A DNA stretch of 29,346 bases from Candidatus Geocrenenecus sp. JGI 0000106-J15 (GCA_000405685.1 ASPF01000025.1:1-29346), one strand, 5' to 3'. Positions 7,703-16,525 are shown, numbered from the stretch's first letter. The notes: generated from the letters alone by a model not told the origin. Made by a program: numbers and translations.

Positions 7703-8797
7703 TTATAAGAATCTAAGTGGAACAAATGTTAATATCAACATTCCTATGACTAGCATTATAGCCGTTCTTCTTCCTTTAGAGAGTGGTGAGATCTGGTCTA
7801 GTGGAGCTATGTCAGGCGTTCTAGGCATCAGTAGAAGTATGAGGATTGCGAAGAAGAAGTATCCTGTAATAGCTAGTATAGCTACAGAGATATATCCAGC
7901 GATTCTATGCTGTCTACTACTTAAGAAGCTTCTAAAAATCCTTCCACCATCAAGCTGCCAAGCTGGGAAGAGGTTTAAAGCTGTTACAAGCATTCCAAGC
8001 CATGCTGCGAATCCTACCGTTGTGAATAATGGAACCATGTCTGGTCTACCGAACAACGGACGTGCAAGATAGAAGATTAGAGGAGAAGGTAGGAGTAGCC
8101 CGCCTTCTCTCGCAACTTGATCAACTATAATTTCATATTCTGTGGCTGGTATCCATCTAGCCGTCATAAATGATGTAAAAAGTACTCCTATGCTTACTAG
8201 GAATCCTGCTATTGGTCCGCTTACACCTATATCGAACATGTCATCTCTATTGATTATCGGGCTTTTCTGGAAGATTAATGCGCCGAAGGTCGGGATCATT
8301 GTGGGTATCCCAGGGATAAAATATGGTGGGCTTGACTCCATGTAGTCTATCCTTGCAGATATTTTATGTCCAAGCTCATGTATACCTATTATTGCTATCA
8401 AAGCTACTGCGAAGAGTAATCCATCTAGAAATCTATCTATAAATCCTGTCTTACCTGTTATTATCTCGTAAACAGTTGTAGATGATCTCAAGTATCCATC
8501 TATAGATATTGTGCCTAATGTTGCTATGAAGAGTATTAAGGGTAGTGCTCGGGACCTCGGTATAGGTAGCTCAACTCTAGGTTTTGGAAATACTCTGACT
8601 AGTACTCTACCATCTTCTTTCGTTGCTGTAGGAATTAGATCGTATTGTTTAAGTTCTTTGTAGAGGTTCCTAAACTTTTCTTTTATATCTTCATCATATA
8701 CTCTGAAGGATAGGATTCCAGCGTCTAGATATACATCTGAAACGGTAAAGTGTCTTGTAACAATAGATTTAACAAGGTCAATATTATCTACATACAT
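7703..8797 (-). CDS. Site-2 protease family membrane metalloprotease (M50)
   Basis: A 364-residue intramembrane zinc protease. The zinc motif HELGH is at residues 140-144 inside a hydrophobic segment, and the distal ligand motif NLFPAWQLDGGRIF places Asp283 in the partner helix. SGPIAGF (193-199) is the conserved Gly-Pro element. About 80 soluble residues precede the first membrane segment, and further hydrophobic segments lie near 85-98, 125-140, 190-212, 258-278, 300-324 and 345-362. Such proteases cut transmembrane or membrane-tethered regulators within the lipid bilayer. The target is not evident from neighbours. The gene is convergent to the LarA-like gene, 37 bases apart. A purine-rich AAGGAAGAA precedes the ATG. 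Confidence 0.93.
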   Translation of the reverse strand: MYVDNIDLVKSIVTRHFTVSDVYLDAGILSFRVYDEDIKEKFRNLYKELKQYDLIPTATKEDGRVLVRVFPKPRVELPIPRSRALPLILFIATLGTISIDGYLRSSTTVYEIITGKTGFIDRFLDGLLFAVALIAIIGIHELGHKISARIDYMESSPPYFIPGIPTMIPTFGALIFQKSPIINRDDMFDIGVSGPIAGFLVSIGVLFTSFMTARWIPATEYEIIVDQVAREGGLLLPSPLIFYLARPLFGRPDMVPLFTTVGFAAWLGMLVTALNLFPAWQLDGGRIFRSFLSSRQHRIAGYISVAILAITGYFFFAILILLLMPRTPDIAPLDQISPLSKGRRTAIMLVIGMLILTFVPLRFL

Positions 8798-9302
8798 ATT
8801 TATTTCTTCCTTCTGTCTTGGTTACATATGTGCAATCTTTTATTTTAAACTTTTCTCTAAATACTAGTATTAAGTAACCGCTGAAAACAATTTGAAATAC
8901 ATCTTAAATATAAGTTATTAGAGGTTTACTACTGGAGTTTCATCAATTATATTTAAGCGTATAATTTCTTTTTCATCTTCTACTCTTTATCTCATACTTG
9001 ATCTTCATAAACCTTCAAATCTTAACGTATTCTCTACATTGATTAAAGAAGCTAGCTTCATGTATGAATTTCTCTAAAAGTAGTCTTCATCTATTCTTCT
9101 AGAATGTATTGTTAATGATGCTTGGTTAGCTTATTTATATTATCGCAGTCTACGTTTTTCAACCAATAAACAATATTTTTTCCAGGTAACTTGTCTAAGA
9201 AATTGCATGTAATTAACTTTATTATTAAAGTATGGTTTTGTTCTCTCGTGTTCATAGTTTAAGGAATATTTAAGAACTAATGCTATACATGTTTTTCTAG
9301 AA
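8798..9302 (+). other. Gene-free AT-rich region between divergent genes
   Basis: About 505 bases between the starts of the divergent M50 and RimI genes. Stops are dense in all frames and I see no protein homology, tRNA, repeat array or C/D-box RNA signature. The region must hold the promoters of both flanking genes; TTTAAGGAATATTTAAG near 9259-9275 is the best TATA-like candidate for rimI. It is longer than any other gene-free stretch in the window. Confidence 0.6.
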
Positions 9303-9815
9303 TTGGTGACTTTGGAGGTTAGACCTGATAGGCACTTAATGGTTAGGGAAGCAATGGAAGAAGACTTATTGGCTGTTATGAATATTAACCGTATATGTCT
9401 TCCAGAAAATTATACTTATGGATTCTTTGAGACTGTTCTCCGCTCTTATCCTAAGAGTTTTCTAGTTGCTGAAGTAGACAAAAATATAGCTGGATACATC
9501 ATGTGTAGAGTTGAGAGAATATTCTCAAAATTTCAAAGATTTAAGATATGTAAAGCTGGACACGTAATCTCCATAGCTGTCTTGCCTGAGTATAGAAGGA
9601 TGGGTATAGCTTCTCTGCTCATGAAGAATGCTATGAAGGTTTTAAGAGAAGTCTATGATTGTAGTGAAGTATTTCTTGAAGTAAGAATCTCAAATAATCC
9701 AGCTATAACCCTATATGAAAAACTTGGATTTGTCAAGGTTGACCGTATTAAACAATACTATATAGATGGAGAAGACGCATACCTCATGGCTAAAGAACTA
9801 GCATATTCTAAATAA
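9303..9815 (+). CDS. rimI: GNAT N-terminal acetyltransferase (RimI/Ard1-like)
   Basis: A 170-residue GNAT-family acetyltransferase. Motif A reads SIAVLPEYRRMGIASLLM with the acetyl-CoA pyrophosphate loop RRMGIA at 98-103. The C-terminal motif NNPAITLYEKLGF (131-143) is the classic RimI/Ard1 signature, and the YYIDGEDAYLM ending is typical of archaeal N-alpha-acetyltransferases. These enzymes acetylate N termini of many proteins, including after methionine removal, in the cytosol. The start is TTG at 9303, with a GTG as the next codon; the family usually begins close to the motif VREAMEEDLLAV, so either is acceptable. Confidence 0.9.
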   Translation: MVTLEVRPDRHLMVREAMEEDLLAVMNINRICLPENYTYGFFETVLRSYPKSFLVAEVDKNIAGYIMCRVERIFSKFQRFKICKAGHVISIAVLPEYRRMGIASLLMKNAMKVLREVYDCSEVFLEVRISNNPAITLYEKLGFVKVDRIKQYYIDGEDAYLMAKELAYSK

Positions 9816-9898
9816 TCTATTAAATTAAACTTCTATGTCTCTGTTTTTTCTTGGTACATTAACTATATGGTGGATGAAAAGTAATTAGATATTGTTAT

Positions 9899-10234
9899 AT
9901 GAAGGAAACTATAATAGGATCTTCAGACTGTTCTAGATGGGTATCTAGGTTGCCGTATAAGAGGAAGAATAGGGGTAGGAGGAAGGGAGATAAAGGAAGT
10001 GAACCTACTGTTCAATGTGATAATTGTGGAGCATTTGTTCCGAGGAGTAAGATTCAGAGGGTTACAACTCGTGTCTCACTTGTTAGAGGAGACTTAGCTC
10101 GAGAATTGAAGCAGATGGGTGCATATATCGCTGAAAACGTAGTAGTTAAGAATCTATGTATAAGCTGTGCAGTACATTACGGAGTCTTAAAAGTAAGAGC
10201 AAGAGAAGAAAGAAGACCAAGACAGTTTCTATAA
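9899..10234 (+). CDS. rps26e: Small-subunit ribosomal protein S26e
   Basis: A 111-codon frame coding for eukaryote-type ribosomal protein S26, found in TACK-type archaea and eukaryotes but not in bacteria. It has the basic N terminus LPYKRKNRGRRKGDKG, then zinc ligands C40-x2-C43 (VQCDNCGAFVP) and C87-x2-C90 (LCISCAVHYGVLKVR). It binds 16S rRNA near the mRNA exit channel. Family members normally begin right at the basic segment, so TTG at 9950 (codon 18, giving 94 residues) may be the true start; the ATG at 9899 adds 17 residues that do not look like S26e. The gene lies between rimI and the ThyX-like gene, each apparently with its own promoter. Confidence 0.9.
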   Translation: MKETIIGSSDCSRWVSRLPYKRKNRGRRKGDKGSEPTVQCDNCGAFVPRSKIQRVTTRVSLVRGDLARELKQMGAYIAENVVVKNLCISCAVHYGVLKVRAREERRPRQFL

Positions 10235-10330
10235 ACCTCTCCCATAAAGAATTCTACCTGTAATATTGGTTAAAGTAAACTATTTTATGAAGGAATATCT
10301 TATGTGTTAACATCAACATTATAATGAACT

Positions 10331-10340
10331 GAATATATGG
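10331..10340 (+). promoter_or_regulatory. TATA-like promoter of the double ThyX-like gene
   Basis: GAATATATGG centred about 23 bases before the ATG at 10358, consistent with a leaderless message. Confidence 0.4.
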
Positions 10341-10357
10341 TTAGTTTAGACTAGTGG

Positions 10358-11779
10358 ATGTTTAGAGTTGATGATATCGGTATCCGTCTTCTAAGTTATG
10401 GTCCATGTAGTAGAATTAACGGGGTTGAGATAGATCCAGATATATTAATTGCTCTTGAAGGCTTGGGTACATTTAAAGGTGTAACGATCGAGGAGAGGCT
10501 GAATGAGCTTCAAGCTAAGAGTAAGGATCTTAGAGATGTGGCCTCAAGCATGCATCGAGAATCTACTAGACGGGGACATGCTTCTATTACAACATCCTTG
10601 ATACTACAGTTTGAAGTAAATCCATGTAGTAGGGCTTCAACACTTCTACTTGCAGCACAGACATTCGGTTCATATCTACAAGAATCCCAGAGAAGAAGAC
10701 AAGTAAACAAAGATGAATTCATCATACCTCCAAAGATAAATGATGATGAGAAGCTATCAAGTCTATACTATGAAGCAGTTGACTATGTATGGAGATGCTA
10801 TAAGTCTCTAATTGATAGAGGGACGCCTCTAGAAGATGCACGCTACCTACTTCCGATATCCTCTCAAACATCAATATTCGTAACTGGAAGCCTAGAATCG
10901 TTCATCTGGCTAATATATTCTTCAGAGAATAGAGATGAGAGATACTTCCCGATAGAGCTGAAGAAGCTTGGAGAATCAATTAAGAAATTAGCTATGAGTA
11001 TTTCTCCCCTAATTACTTCTGCCCGCCTCTCTTTCAAGCCTCTACACTATGTCTATCCATATCCAGACCTATACAAGACGGAAGACAAGATAATAGAAGA
11101 AATAATCAAACGATACCGTGAACCCGACCATCCAATACTGATAGGCTTCAAAGTAGCTGGAGGTATTGAAGACTTCGTAGAAGAAGCATTAAAGAATCCT
11201 GAATACATGAATTCTCTAAACCCATTAATATATGCTTCAACTCTTGAACCACTCTCAATAGCTGCATATCATCAATCAATAAGACATAGAACTGTACCAA
11301 CATCTGTTGAATCAATCTATAACGCTATAGAGAGAGCAGGAGGAAGCATTGAAAAAAATATAATCACTCCACCAACAATAAGATCTAAGGAAGAATCAAG
11401 CAAAATATTCAATGAAGCTATCTTTAAACTATTAGAAACTTATTCAACTCTAATAAACGAAGATGTACCTCCGTCAGAGGCCATATACTTGTGCCCTCAA
11501 GCAGTAAGAATATACACCGTTAGAACCTATAATGCCTTCAACCTACTGTGGCCCCAAGGATACATAGGTACAAGGACATGTAGCTATGCTCAATGGGAAG
11601 AAAGGATGATAGCTTACAGTATATGGAGGAGTATAGAGAAAGTTTCACCGATTATCGGTAGGTTGATGGGAGAGAAGTGTAAACATCTAGGATACTGCCC
11701 AGAGAAGAATTGGTGTCAGATAATAAAGAAGTATATTCCAGAATATAATGATGAACAACATAAGAAGATGCTGGAGTAG
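10358..11779 (+). CDS. Tandemly duplicated ThyX-like protein
   Basis: A 473-residue protein, about twice the usual ThyX size (around 220-260), built from two ThyX-like halves. The N-terminal half has RRGHAS (71-76), then SYLQESQRRR (105-114), where ThyX has SxNExSxRY, and EDARYLLP (159-166), the E-x-AR-x-LP motif. The dUMP-binding RHR is replaced by QTF (101-103). The C-terminal half has EPLSIAAYHQSIRHR with RHR at 309-311, and SEAIYLCP (373-380) with the Arg of EAR lost. A Cys-containing tail (C441, C447, C453) may bind metal. ThyX makes dTMP from dUMP with methylene-tetrahydrofolate/pterin and FAD. Each half has lost different key residues, so the fusion may form one composite site or be a non-catalytic paralogue. 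Confidence 0.82.
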   Translation: MFRVDDIGIRLLSYGPCSRINGVEIDPDILIALEGLGTFKGVTIEERLNELQAKSKDLRDVASSMHRESTRRGHASITTSLILQFEVNPCSRASTLLLAAQTFGSYLQESQRRRQVNKDEFIIPPKINDDEKLSSLYYEAVDYVWRCYKSLIDRGTPLEDARYLLPISSQTSIFVTGSLESFIWLIYSSENRDERYFPIELKKLGESIKKLAMSISPLITSARLSFKPLHYVYPYPDLYKTEDKIIEEIIKRYREPDHPILIGFKVAGGIEDFVEEALKNPEYMNSLNPLIYASTLEPLSIAAYHQSIRHRTVPTSVESIYNAIERAGGSIEKNIITPPTIRSKEESSKIFNEAIFKLLETYSTLINEDVPPSEAIYLCPQAVRIYTVRTYNAFNLLWPQGYIGTRTCSYAQWEERMIAYSIWRSIEKVSPIIGRLMGEKCKHLGYCPEKNWCQIIKKYIPEYNDEQHKKMLE

Positions 11780-11808
11780 AATTCTTGAACTAACTAAGAA
11801 GAATGAAT

Positions 11809-12606
11809 TTATTCAAGGCTTACAGGCTCAACTACTCTTCCATCGATGATTTTTAACGCTCGAGGAACTACACCGTAGAATCTACATGAGAAGACGGTCT
11901 TAAGCTTTCCATTAAAGAGTTCTCCGAAACCTTCTGGATAGGGTTCATGTGCTCTAACAAGCATCTCAAGATTATTCTTCTCCATAAAATTGTTGAATGC
12001 TCTCCACCCGAATATCTTAGCTCCTCCACCTCTCCAGCTTGGTGCGAACCATTCAACATCCTCGGATGGATCATTCCACAGTAACTGGAAACCAATACCA
12101 GTACGCGGATTCAATTCCCCCTTAGATATACTATTTACTTCATCTATCTTCTCTAATCCTTCAGCAACCCCACCATGTACAGCGAATATCTTCTTATGGA
12201 TTAAGGCAGAATAGGGTAACTTAGAGAAGAGCCTAGCAAAACATTCATAGAGTTCAGCGTCATATCTATGATATACAAGATCCATGAATCCGTACCATCT
12301 ATTCATCTCAACTGTCTCATGGTTCCCCCTCAATATTATCAAGTTATCTCTCCAGCTAAGCTTAGATTCTAGAAGCTTAACGATATTCTCCATCTGTCCA
12401 GGACCTCTATCAACGTAATCTCCTAGAAAGAGTAGTTTAAGCCCTTCCTTCTCTGCAATCTTTAAAGCATTACTAGTACTCTCCTCATCTCCATGTGTAT
12501 CTCCAACAACTAGAAAGCTTCCAGAACTTTGGATTATTAACTGGGGCTCACTCTCAAAGATAGGCTCAACAGACTCAATCAAACTCTCAATCTCAATCCT
12601 ACTCAT
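11809..12606 (-). CDS. PPP-family serine/threonine protein phosphatase
   Basis: A 265-residue metallophosphoesterase with the three PPP motifs in order: GDTHGD (35-40), GDYVDRG (62-68) and RGNHE (93-97). Metal-binding His residues follow in FAVHGG near residue 145 and in VRAHEP near 217. The size and motifs match archaeal PP1-arch-type enzymes, which dephosphorylate Ser/Thr in the cytosol using two divalent metals. The C terminus ends with a strand-rich segment (LKTVFSCRFYGVVPRALKI) as in PP1. It stands alone, convergent to the ThyX-like gene with a 29-base gap. Confidence 0.93.
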   Translation of the reverse strand: MSRIEIESLIESVEPIFESEPQLIIQSSGSFLVVGDTHGDEESTSNALKIAEKEGLKLLFLGDYVDRGPGQMENIVKLLESKLSWRDNLIILRGNHETVEMNRWYGFMDLVYHRYDAELYECFARLFSKLPYSALIHKKIFAVHGGVAEGLEKIDEVNSISKGELNPRTGIGFQLLWNDPSEDVEWFAPSWRGGGAKIFGWRAFNNFMEKNNLEMLVRAHEPYPEGFGELFNGKLKTVFSCRFYGVVPRALKIIDGRVVEPVSLE

Positions 12607-12701
12607 ACACTCTAGAATAGACAGCTCAATCCTATTTAATCAATATATCATAACGTCAAATTTCCGAAAAAATTAATATAATTATTATAGTTATGGATAA
12701 C

Positions 12702-13580
12702 CTATTTTTTAAGCACTCTTACGAGGAGGCTGGGTATCTGGGAGGGTAGTTCAGCTACTTCTACTCCTACTTCTCTGAGTACTTTAATCTTGCTTGCTGC
12801 ATCTCCTACACCCATAGATATTATTGCTCCTGCATGACCCATCCTCTTACCTGGTGGAGCAGTCCTACCAGCAACATAAGCTACTACAGGCTTTTCATAT
12901 CCCTGCTCAACAATATATCTTGCAGCTCTCTCCTCCATATCTCCACCTATCTCACCTATCAAGACAACAGCGTCTGTTCCATCATCTTCTCTAAACATCT
13001 CTAAAGCATCTATGAACGATGTCCCTGGAACAGGGTCTCCACCTATACCTATAGATGTACTCTGACCTATTCCTGCTTTAGTCATAGCGTACGCTATCTC
13101 ATATGTAAGGGTACCACTTCTAGAAACTATGCCAACGTGACCTTTAGAGAATACATGTCCAGGCATGATGCCAACCTTGGATTCTCCAGGAGAAATTACT
13201 CCAGGGCAGTTTGGACCAATAATCGTTACACCATTTATTTTAGCATATCTTACAAACTTCATTGTTTCATGTACTGGGATACCTTCAGTAATCACTACGA
13301 TAAGGTCTAACCCTGCATCTATAGCTTCATAGACTGCGTCTGCCGTAAATCTTGATGGAACAAAGATTACAGATGTATTCAGTTCTGGATGTCTTCTAAC
13401 AGCTTCTATAACATTATCATATACTGGTACACCTTCAATAGTTGATCCACCTTTACCTGGTGTTACACCTGCAAGAATCTTCGTCCCATAGCTAAGCATA
13501 GCTTTTGTATGAAAGCTTCCTTCTCTACCCGTTATCCCTTGAACTACAACTCTTGTCTCAGAATCTACAAGCACAGTCAT
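12702..13580 (-). CDS. sucD: Succinyl-CoA synthetase, alpha subunit
   Basis: A 292-residue CoA-binding subunit of succinyl-CoA ligase, which interconverts succinyl-CoA and succinate with formation of ATP or GTP in the TCA cycle. Visible are the CoA-binding Rossmann part (VQGITGREGSFHT near residue 14 and AGVTPGKGG), GPNCPGVISPGESKVGIMPG, the GIVSRSGTLTYE motif, and the phospho-His loop GKRMGHAGAI with His249. The ATG overlaps the sucC stop by 4 bases. The length is normal. Confidence 0.97.
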   Translation of the reverse strand: MTVLVDSETRVVVQGITGREGSFHTKAMLSYGTKILAGVTPGKGGSTIEGVPVYDNVIEAVRRHPELNTSVIFVPSRFTADAVYEAIDAGLDLIVVITEGIPVHETMKFVRYAKINGVTIIGPNCPGVISPGESKVGIMPGHVFSKGHVGIVSRSGTLTYEIAYAMTKAGIGQSTSIGIGGDPVPGTSFIDALEMFREDDGTDAVVLIGEIGGDMEERAARYIVEQGYEKPVVAYVAGRTAPPGKRMGHAGAIISMGVGDAASKIKVLREVGVEVAELPSQIPSLLVRVLKK

Positions 13581-14710
13581 CTTCTCCCACCTAGTTCTAC
13601 AGCCTTCCTAGCTGCTTCATCCATTTCTTCTAGAACATGTATCTTGTTTTCTTCAAGTATTCTTCTTCCTTCTTCTTCATTTGTACCTTTAAGTCTTACA
13701 ACTATCTCCTTGCTTACACCAGTCTTCTTCAATGCTCCAACTATTCCGTTAGCTACCTCATCGCATCTAGTTATTCCTCCAAGTATGTTGATGAATATTA
13801 CTTCTGTTTTTGGATGTTGGAGTAGGAGCGTTACAGCTCTTTCGACAAGATCTGCTCTTGCGCCTCCACCTATATCTAGAAAGTTTGCAGGTCTTCCTCC
13901 TAGAACATAGACTGAATCCATTGTGGCCATAGTCAACCCTGCACCATTACATAGTATCCCAATATTTCCATCAAGTTCAACATAGCTGAAATTCATCTTT
14001 TTAGCTTCAGCTTCATAGTAGCCTAGATCTCTAGTAAACTCACTGGAAAACTCTGGATACTTGTATAAAGCATTATCATCAAGTATTATCTTTGCATCTA
14101 CAGCTTCTAAGCTGCCTTCAGGTGTTATGGCGAGAGGATTTATCTCAGCAAGCTCGCAACTATAATTCTCGAAGACTCTGTAAAGGTTGATGGTTATTTC
14201 TTGAGCTTTCCTAAATGCTTGCTCACTTAATTCGAGAAACCTAGCTGCCTGTCTTGAATGGTAATCTCTAACACCTATTAGCGGGTCTACAACTATCTTA
14301 AGTATCTTTTCAGGCTTTGTACGTGCAAGTTCTTCTATATCAACCCCGCCTTCAGGTGAAGCCAAGATCACTGGAGCACCAATACTTCTATCAATGATAA
14401 TGCTCAGGTATAGTTCTCTCTCAATATCTACAGCTTTAGAAACCATCGCCTTCCTAACTTTCTCACCTTTAATCTCTGATCCAAGCATCTGCTTTGCATA
14501 ACTATATGCTTCCTGGGGACTGTCTGCAAGCTTAACTCCTCCAGCCTTGCCTCGACCTGCAACTAAGACTTGTGCTTTAACTACAACTCTACCACCTATC
14601 TCTTCAGCGGCAGATCGAGCCTCCTCAGGAGTAGACACAACCTTAAACCTTGGCACAGATATACCGAACTGACTAAAGATATTCTTAGCTTCATATTCAT
14701 ATAACTTCAT
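13577..14710 (-). CDS. sucC: Succinyl-CoA synthetase, beta subunit
   Basis: A 377-residue ATP-grasp subunit. It starts MKLYEYEAKNIF with GISVPR, then has the nucleotide-binding VVKAQVLVAGRGKAGGVKL, ELAEINPLAI, and near the C terminus NGAGLTMATMD, FLDIGGGA and FINILGGITRCDEVA, all hallmarks of SucC. It supplies the nucleotide-binding and dimer interface of the ligase. It is the first gene of the sucCD operon and lies downstream of, and in the same direction as, the MscS gene, but the structured 110-base gap between them suggests separate transcription. Confidence 0.97.
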   Translation of the reverse strand: MKLYEYEAKNIFSQFGISVPRFKVVSTPEEARSAAEEIGGRVVVKAQVLVAGRGKAGGVKLADSPQEAYSYAKQMLGSEIKGEKVRKAMVSKAVDIERELYLSIIIDRSIGAPVILASPEGGVDIEELARTKPEKILKIVVDPLIGVRDYHSRQAARFLELSEQAFRKAQEITINLYRVFENYSCELAEINPLAITPEGSLEAVDAKIILDDNALYKYPEFSSEFTRDLGYYEAEAKKMNFSYVELDGNIGILCNGAGLTMATMDSVYVLGGRPANFLDIGGGARADLVERAVTLLLQHPKTEVIFINILGGITRCDEVANGIVGALKKTGVSKEIVVRLKGTNEEEGRRILEENKIHVLEEMDEAARKAVELGGRR

Positions 14711-14757
14711 GGTGTCTATATAGTATGAACTACATAATGAATTTTATGCAATCTATC

Positions 14758-14822
14758 CTAGCCAACGTCGGTAGTTGGCGGGATGAATGAAGCTGGCCAG
14801 CATTTAACCGTTGAGGGTTTTC
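14758..14822. other. GC-rich, hairpin-forming intergenic element
   Basis: Between the MscS stop and the sucC start lies a patch much richer in GC than surrounding spacers. It holds a perfect stem GCCAAC (14761-14766) / GTTGGC (14774-14779), a perfect 10-base palindrome GCTGGCCAGC (14792-14801), and a weaker pair AACC (14806-14809) / GGTT (14816-14819). In AT-rich thermophiles such islands often mark structured RNAs. It could be a small RNA, a sucC leader element, the MscS terminator, or the orphan end of an IS200/IS605-type element. The strand cannot be decided. Confidence 0.5.
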
Positions 14823-15464
14823 TTAAATCTTTGGTTTAACATATATCTTTCCTCCTAGGATTGTATTGTTTGGTATTAGTACTTTTACACCATCCTGCTT
14901 CATAATCACTGTGAATAATGTTGAAACATCTTCCACTATACCTTCTTCTCCACCTAAGATCACATGGTCTCCAATCCTAACTGGTCTAACTAATAAGAGG
15001 AATAGTCCAGCAATCGCCTGCCCTAGTACTTGCTGTGAAGCGAATCCTATAACCATCCCTATGAAGCCTCCGAGAGCTACTCCAGCTGCACCTCCAGCTA
15101 CGCCGCCCGCTATAGCGGCAACTAAAGCTCCTATACCTATAATCTTTATTATGTTTCTAATTGCAGCTGATGTTGCATGCTCGTATTTTGCTCTCATAGT
15201 CCAGTAGAAGAAGACTGCGATACCGTTGACGATCATGTATCCGAATCCAACTGCGAGTAGTATCTGAATATACCCGATGTAATCTCTGATGTTTACCTCA
15301 AAAGTTGGTAGTAGATCATTGAAGAGCCACTGGGTAGCTGCAGCGACAGCGACATACAATACAATGTATAGAACAATCTTAAAGGTGGATGATGCTGTCT
15401 TCTTAGCGATCTCGGCTTTAGTTAACTCTTGTAGAATTTGATTCATAACCATCACCTCATTCAA
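14823..15464 (-). CDS. MscS-family mechanosensitive channel
   Basis: A 213-residue small-conductance mechanosensitive channel protein. Membrane segments are near residues 28-48, 62-88 and 103-145; the last is the pore-lining helix, rich in Gly and Ala (GALVAAIAGGVAGGAAGVALGG). The MscS beta domain follows: GLFLLLVRPVRIGDHVILGG, EGIVEDVSTLFTVI and VLIPNNTILGG, where RPVRIGD and IPN-x2 are family hallmarks. The protein ends soon after this domain, so the large C-terminal cage of E. coli MscS is absent. It releases solutes during hypo-osmotic shock. Three residues after the start MNEVMV there is a second Met, so the precise start is uncertain. Confidence 0.9.
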   Translation of the reverse strand: MNEVMVMNQILQELTKAEIAKKTASSTFKIVLYIVLYVAVAAATQWLFNDLLPTFEVNIRDYIGYIQILLAVGFGYMIVNGIAVFFYWTMRAKYEHATSAAIRNIIKIIGIGALVAAIAGGVAGGAAGVALGGFIGMVIGFASQQVLGQAIAGLFLLLVRPVRIGDHVILGGEEGIVEDVSTLFTVIMKQDGVKVLIPNNTILGGKIYVKPKI

Positions 15465-15566
15465 AAGAGTAAATCAAACATTATCTCGAGGATGAAAGCT
15501 ATAAAGTTTACTAGTTCTACATGAAGACTTCTTACAACTTATCAACTTAAGATATTTGTAGAATAT

Positions 15567-15575
15567 CTTTATATT
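15567..15575 (+). promoter_or_regulatory. TATA-box promoter of ctaB
   Basis: CTTTATATT centred 26 bases before the ATG at 15597. The overlapping ATG at 15593 runs into a stop at once, so 15597 is the start of a leaderless message. Confidence 0.5.
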
Positions 15576-15596
15576 CTAATCTCTCCTCCTTGATGA

Positions 15597-16490
15597 ATGA
15601 TAGCTTTGAAGTTAGAGAGTGTTCTCGATAGAGTTAAGGTTTACTATTCTGTGACTAAGCCGAGGATTTGGTATCTACTAGCATATACGGCTTTCGGTGG
15701 ATATGTCGCAGGTTCAGGAGCAGCTGTAGATTGGGTTAAAGCATTGATAGCTACTTTATCGGTTGTATTAGCATCTGCGGGATCTGAGGCGATAGCGAAT
15801 TTTATCGAGAAAGATGTTGATGCATTAATGGAGAGAACAAAAAATAGACCATTGCCGTCTGGAAAGATTAAGCCTGAATGGAAAGCATTAATGTTAGGTT
15901 TCATATTAACTGGGCTAGGAGTATATCTAGCATATACTATTAATTTACTAGCATTAGTCTTCATCTTGATCGGAGTAATAGATTATCTAGTGATATACAT
16001 AATGTTATCAAAGAAGAAGACGCCTCTAAACATTATACTTGGAAGTGTAGCTGGTGGAGCACCAACAATGGTTGGATATGTTTCAGCTTCTAACCAGATA
16101 ACCTTGGACTCGATAATTCTTGCAGGAGTAGTCGTTTTATGGATTCCAAGCCATATATGGAGTCTAGCCTTAAGATATAAAGAAGACTACATGAGAGCAG
16201 GCATACCTATGCTCCCCGTAGTTATTAGTGAAAATAAAGCAATAAGATGCATCTCATCTACAGCAATCATATTGATAATCTTCTCGATCTCAGTGTACTT
16301 CATCAATCCATTAAAATATGGATATCTATACCTAGCTACAGCATCAATCTCTGGCTTAATCCTACTGTATCTAGCCCTCAAACTAATCTATGCTCCGAGC
16401 AAAAAGTTAGCATGGAAAATGTTTAAGTATACATCCCCCCATCTCGCAGTAATCTTTACAGCGATAATAATCGAGTCAATAATAGCATAG
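15597..16490 (+). CDS. ctaB: Protoheme IX farnesyltransferase (heme O synthase)
   Basis: A 297-residue UbiA-superfamily prenyltransferase with about nine membrane helices. The first Asp-rich motif is NFIEKDVDALMERTKNRPLP (68-87), whose M-x-RT-x2-RPLP ending is specific to CtaB/Cox10. TPLNIILGSVAGGAPTMVGY near 142 and SLALRYKEDY near 197 complete the family pattern. It attaches farnesyl to heme b to make heme O, a precursor of heme A for heme-copper oxidases, which implies aerobic or microaerobic respiration. DGGGP synthase, a UbiA relative in archaea, is excluded by the motif. No oxidase genes are nearby. Confidence 0.93.
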   Translation: MIALKLESVLDRVKVYYSVTKPRIWYLLAYTAFGGYVAGSGAAVDWVKALIATLSVVLASAGSEAIANFIEKDVDALMERTKNRPLPSGKIKPEWKALMLGFILTGLGVYLAYTINLLALVFILIGVIDYLVIYIMLSKKKTPLNIILGSVAGGAPTMVGYVSASNQITLDSIILAGVVVLWIPSHIWSLALRYKEDYMRAGIPMLPVVISENKAIRCISSTAIILIIFSISVYFINPLKYGYLYLATASISGLILLYLALKLIYAPSKKLAWKMFKYTSPHLAVIFTAIIIESIIA

Positions 16491-16525
16491 CGAGATCAAG
16501 ATCTAAAAATGGTTAAGATGGATAA

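Noticed and set aside
7650..8072. A 140-codon plus-strand frame overlapping the M50 gene
   Set aside because: Antisense shadow of a gene with clear HELGH and LDGGR motifs; no protein-like features of its own.
8798..9302. C/D-box small RNA
   Set aside because: ATGATG-like C boxes occur but without correctly placed CTGA boxes.
13509..13910. Long plus-strand frame across the sucC/sucD junction
   Set aside because: Ser/Thr-rich antisense shadow of two overlapping housekeeping genes.
12702..14710. Acetyl-CoA (ADP-forming) synthetase instead of succinyl-CoA synthetase
   Set aside because: Both subunits show standard SucC and SucD motifs, sizes and order, including the GHAGAI phospho-His loop.
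15597..16490. DGGGP synthase (archaeal lipid prenyltransferase)
   Set aside because: The M-x-RT-x2-RPLP motif and the TP-x-NI-x3-SVAGGAP segment are CtaB-specific.
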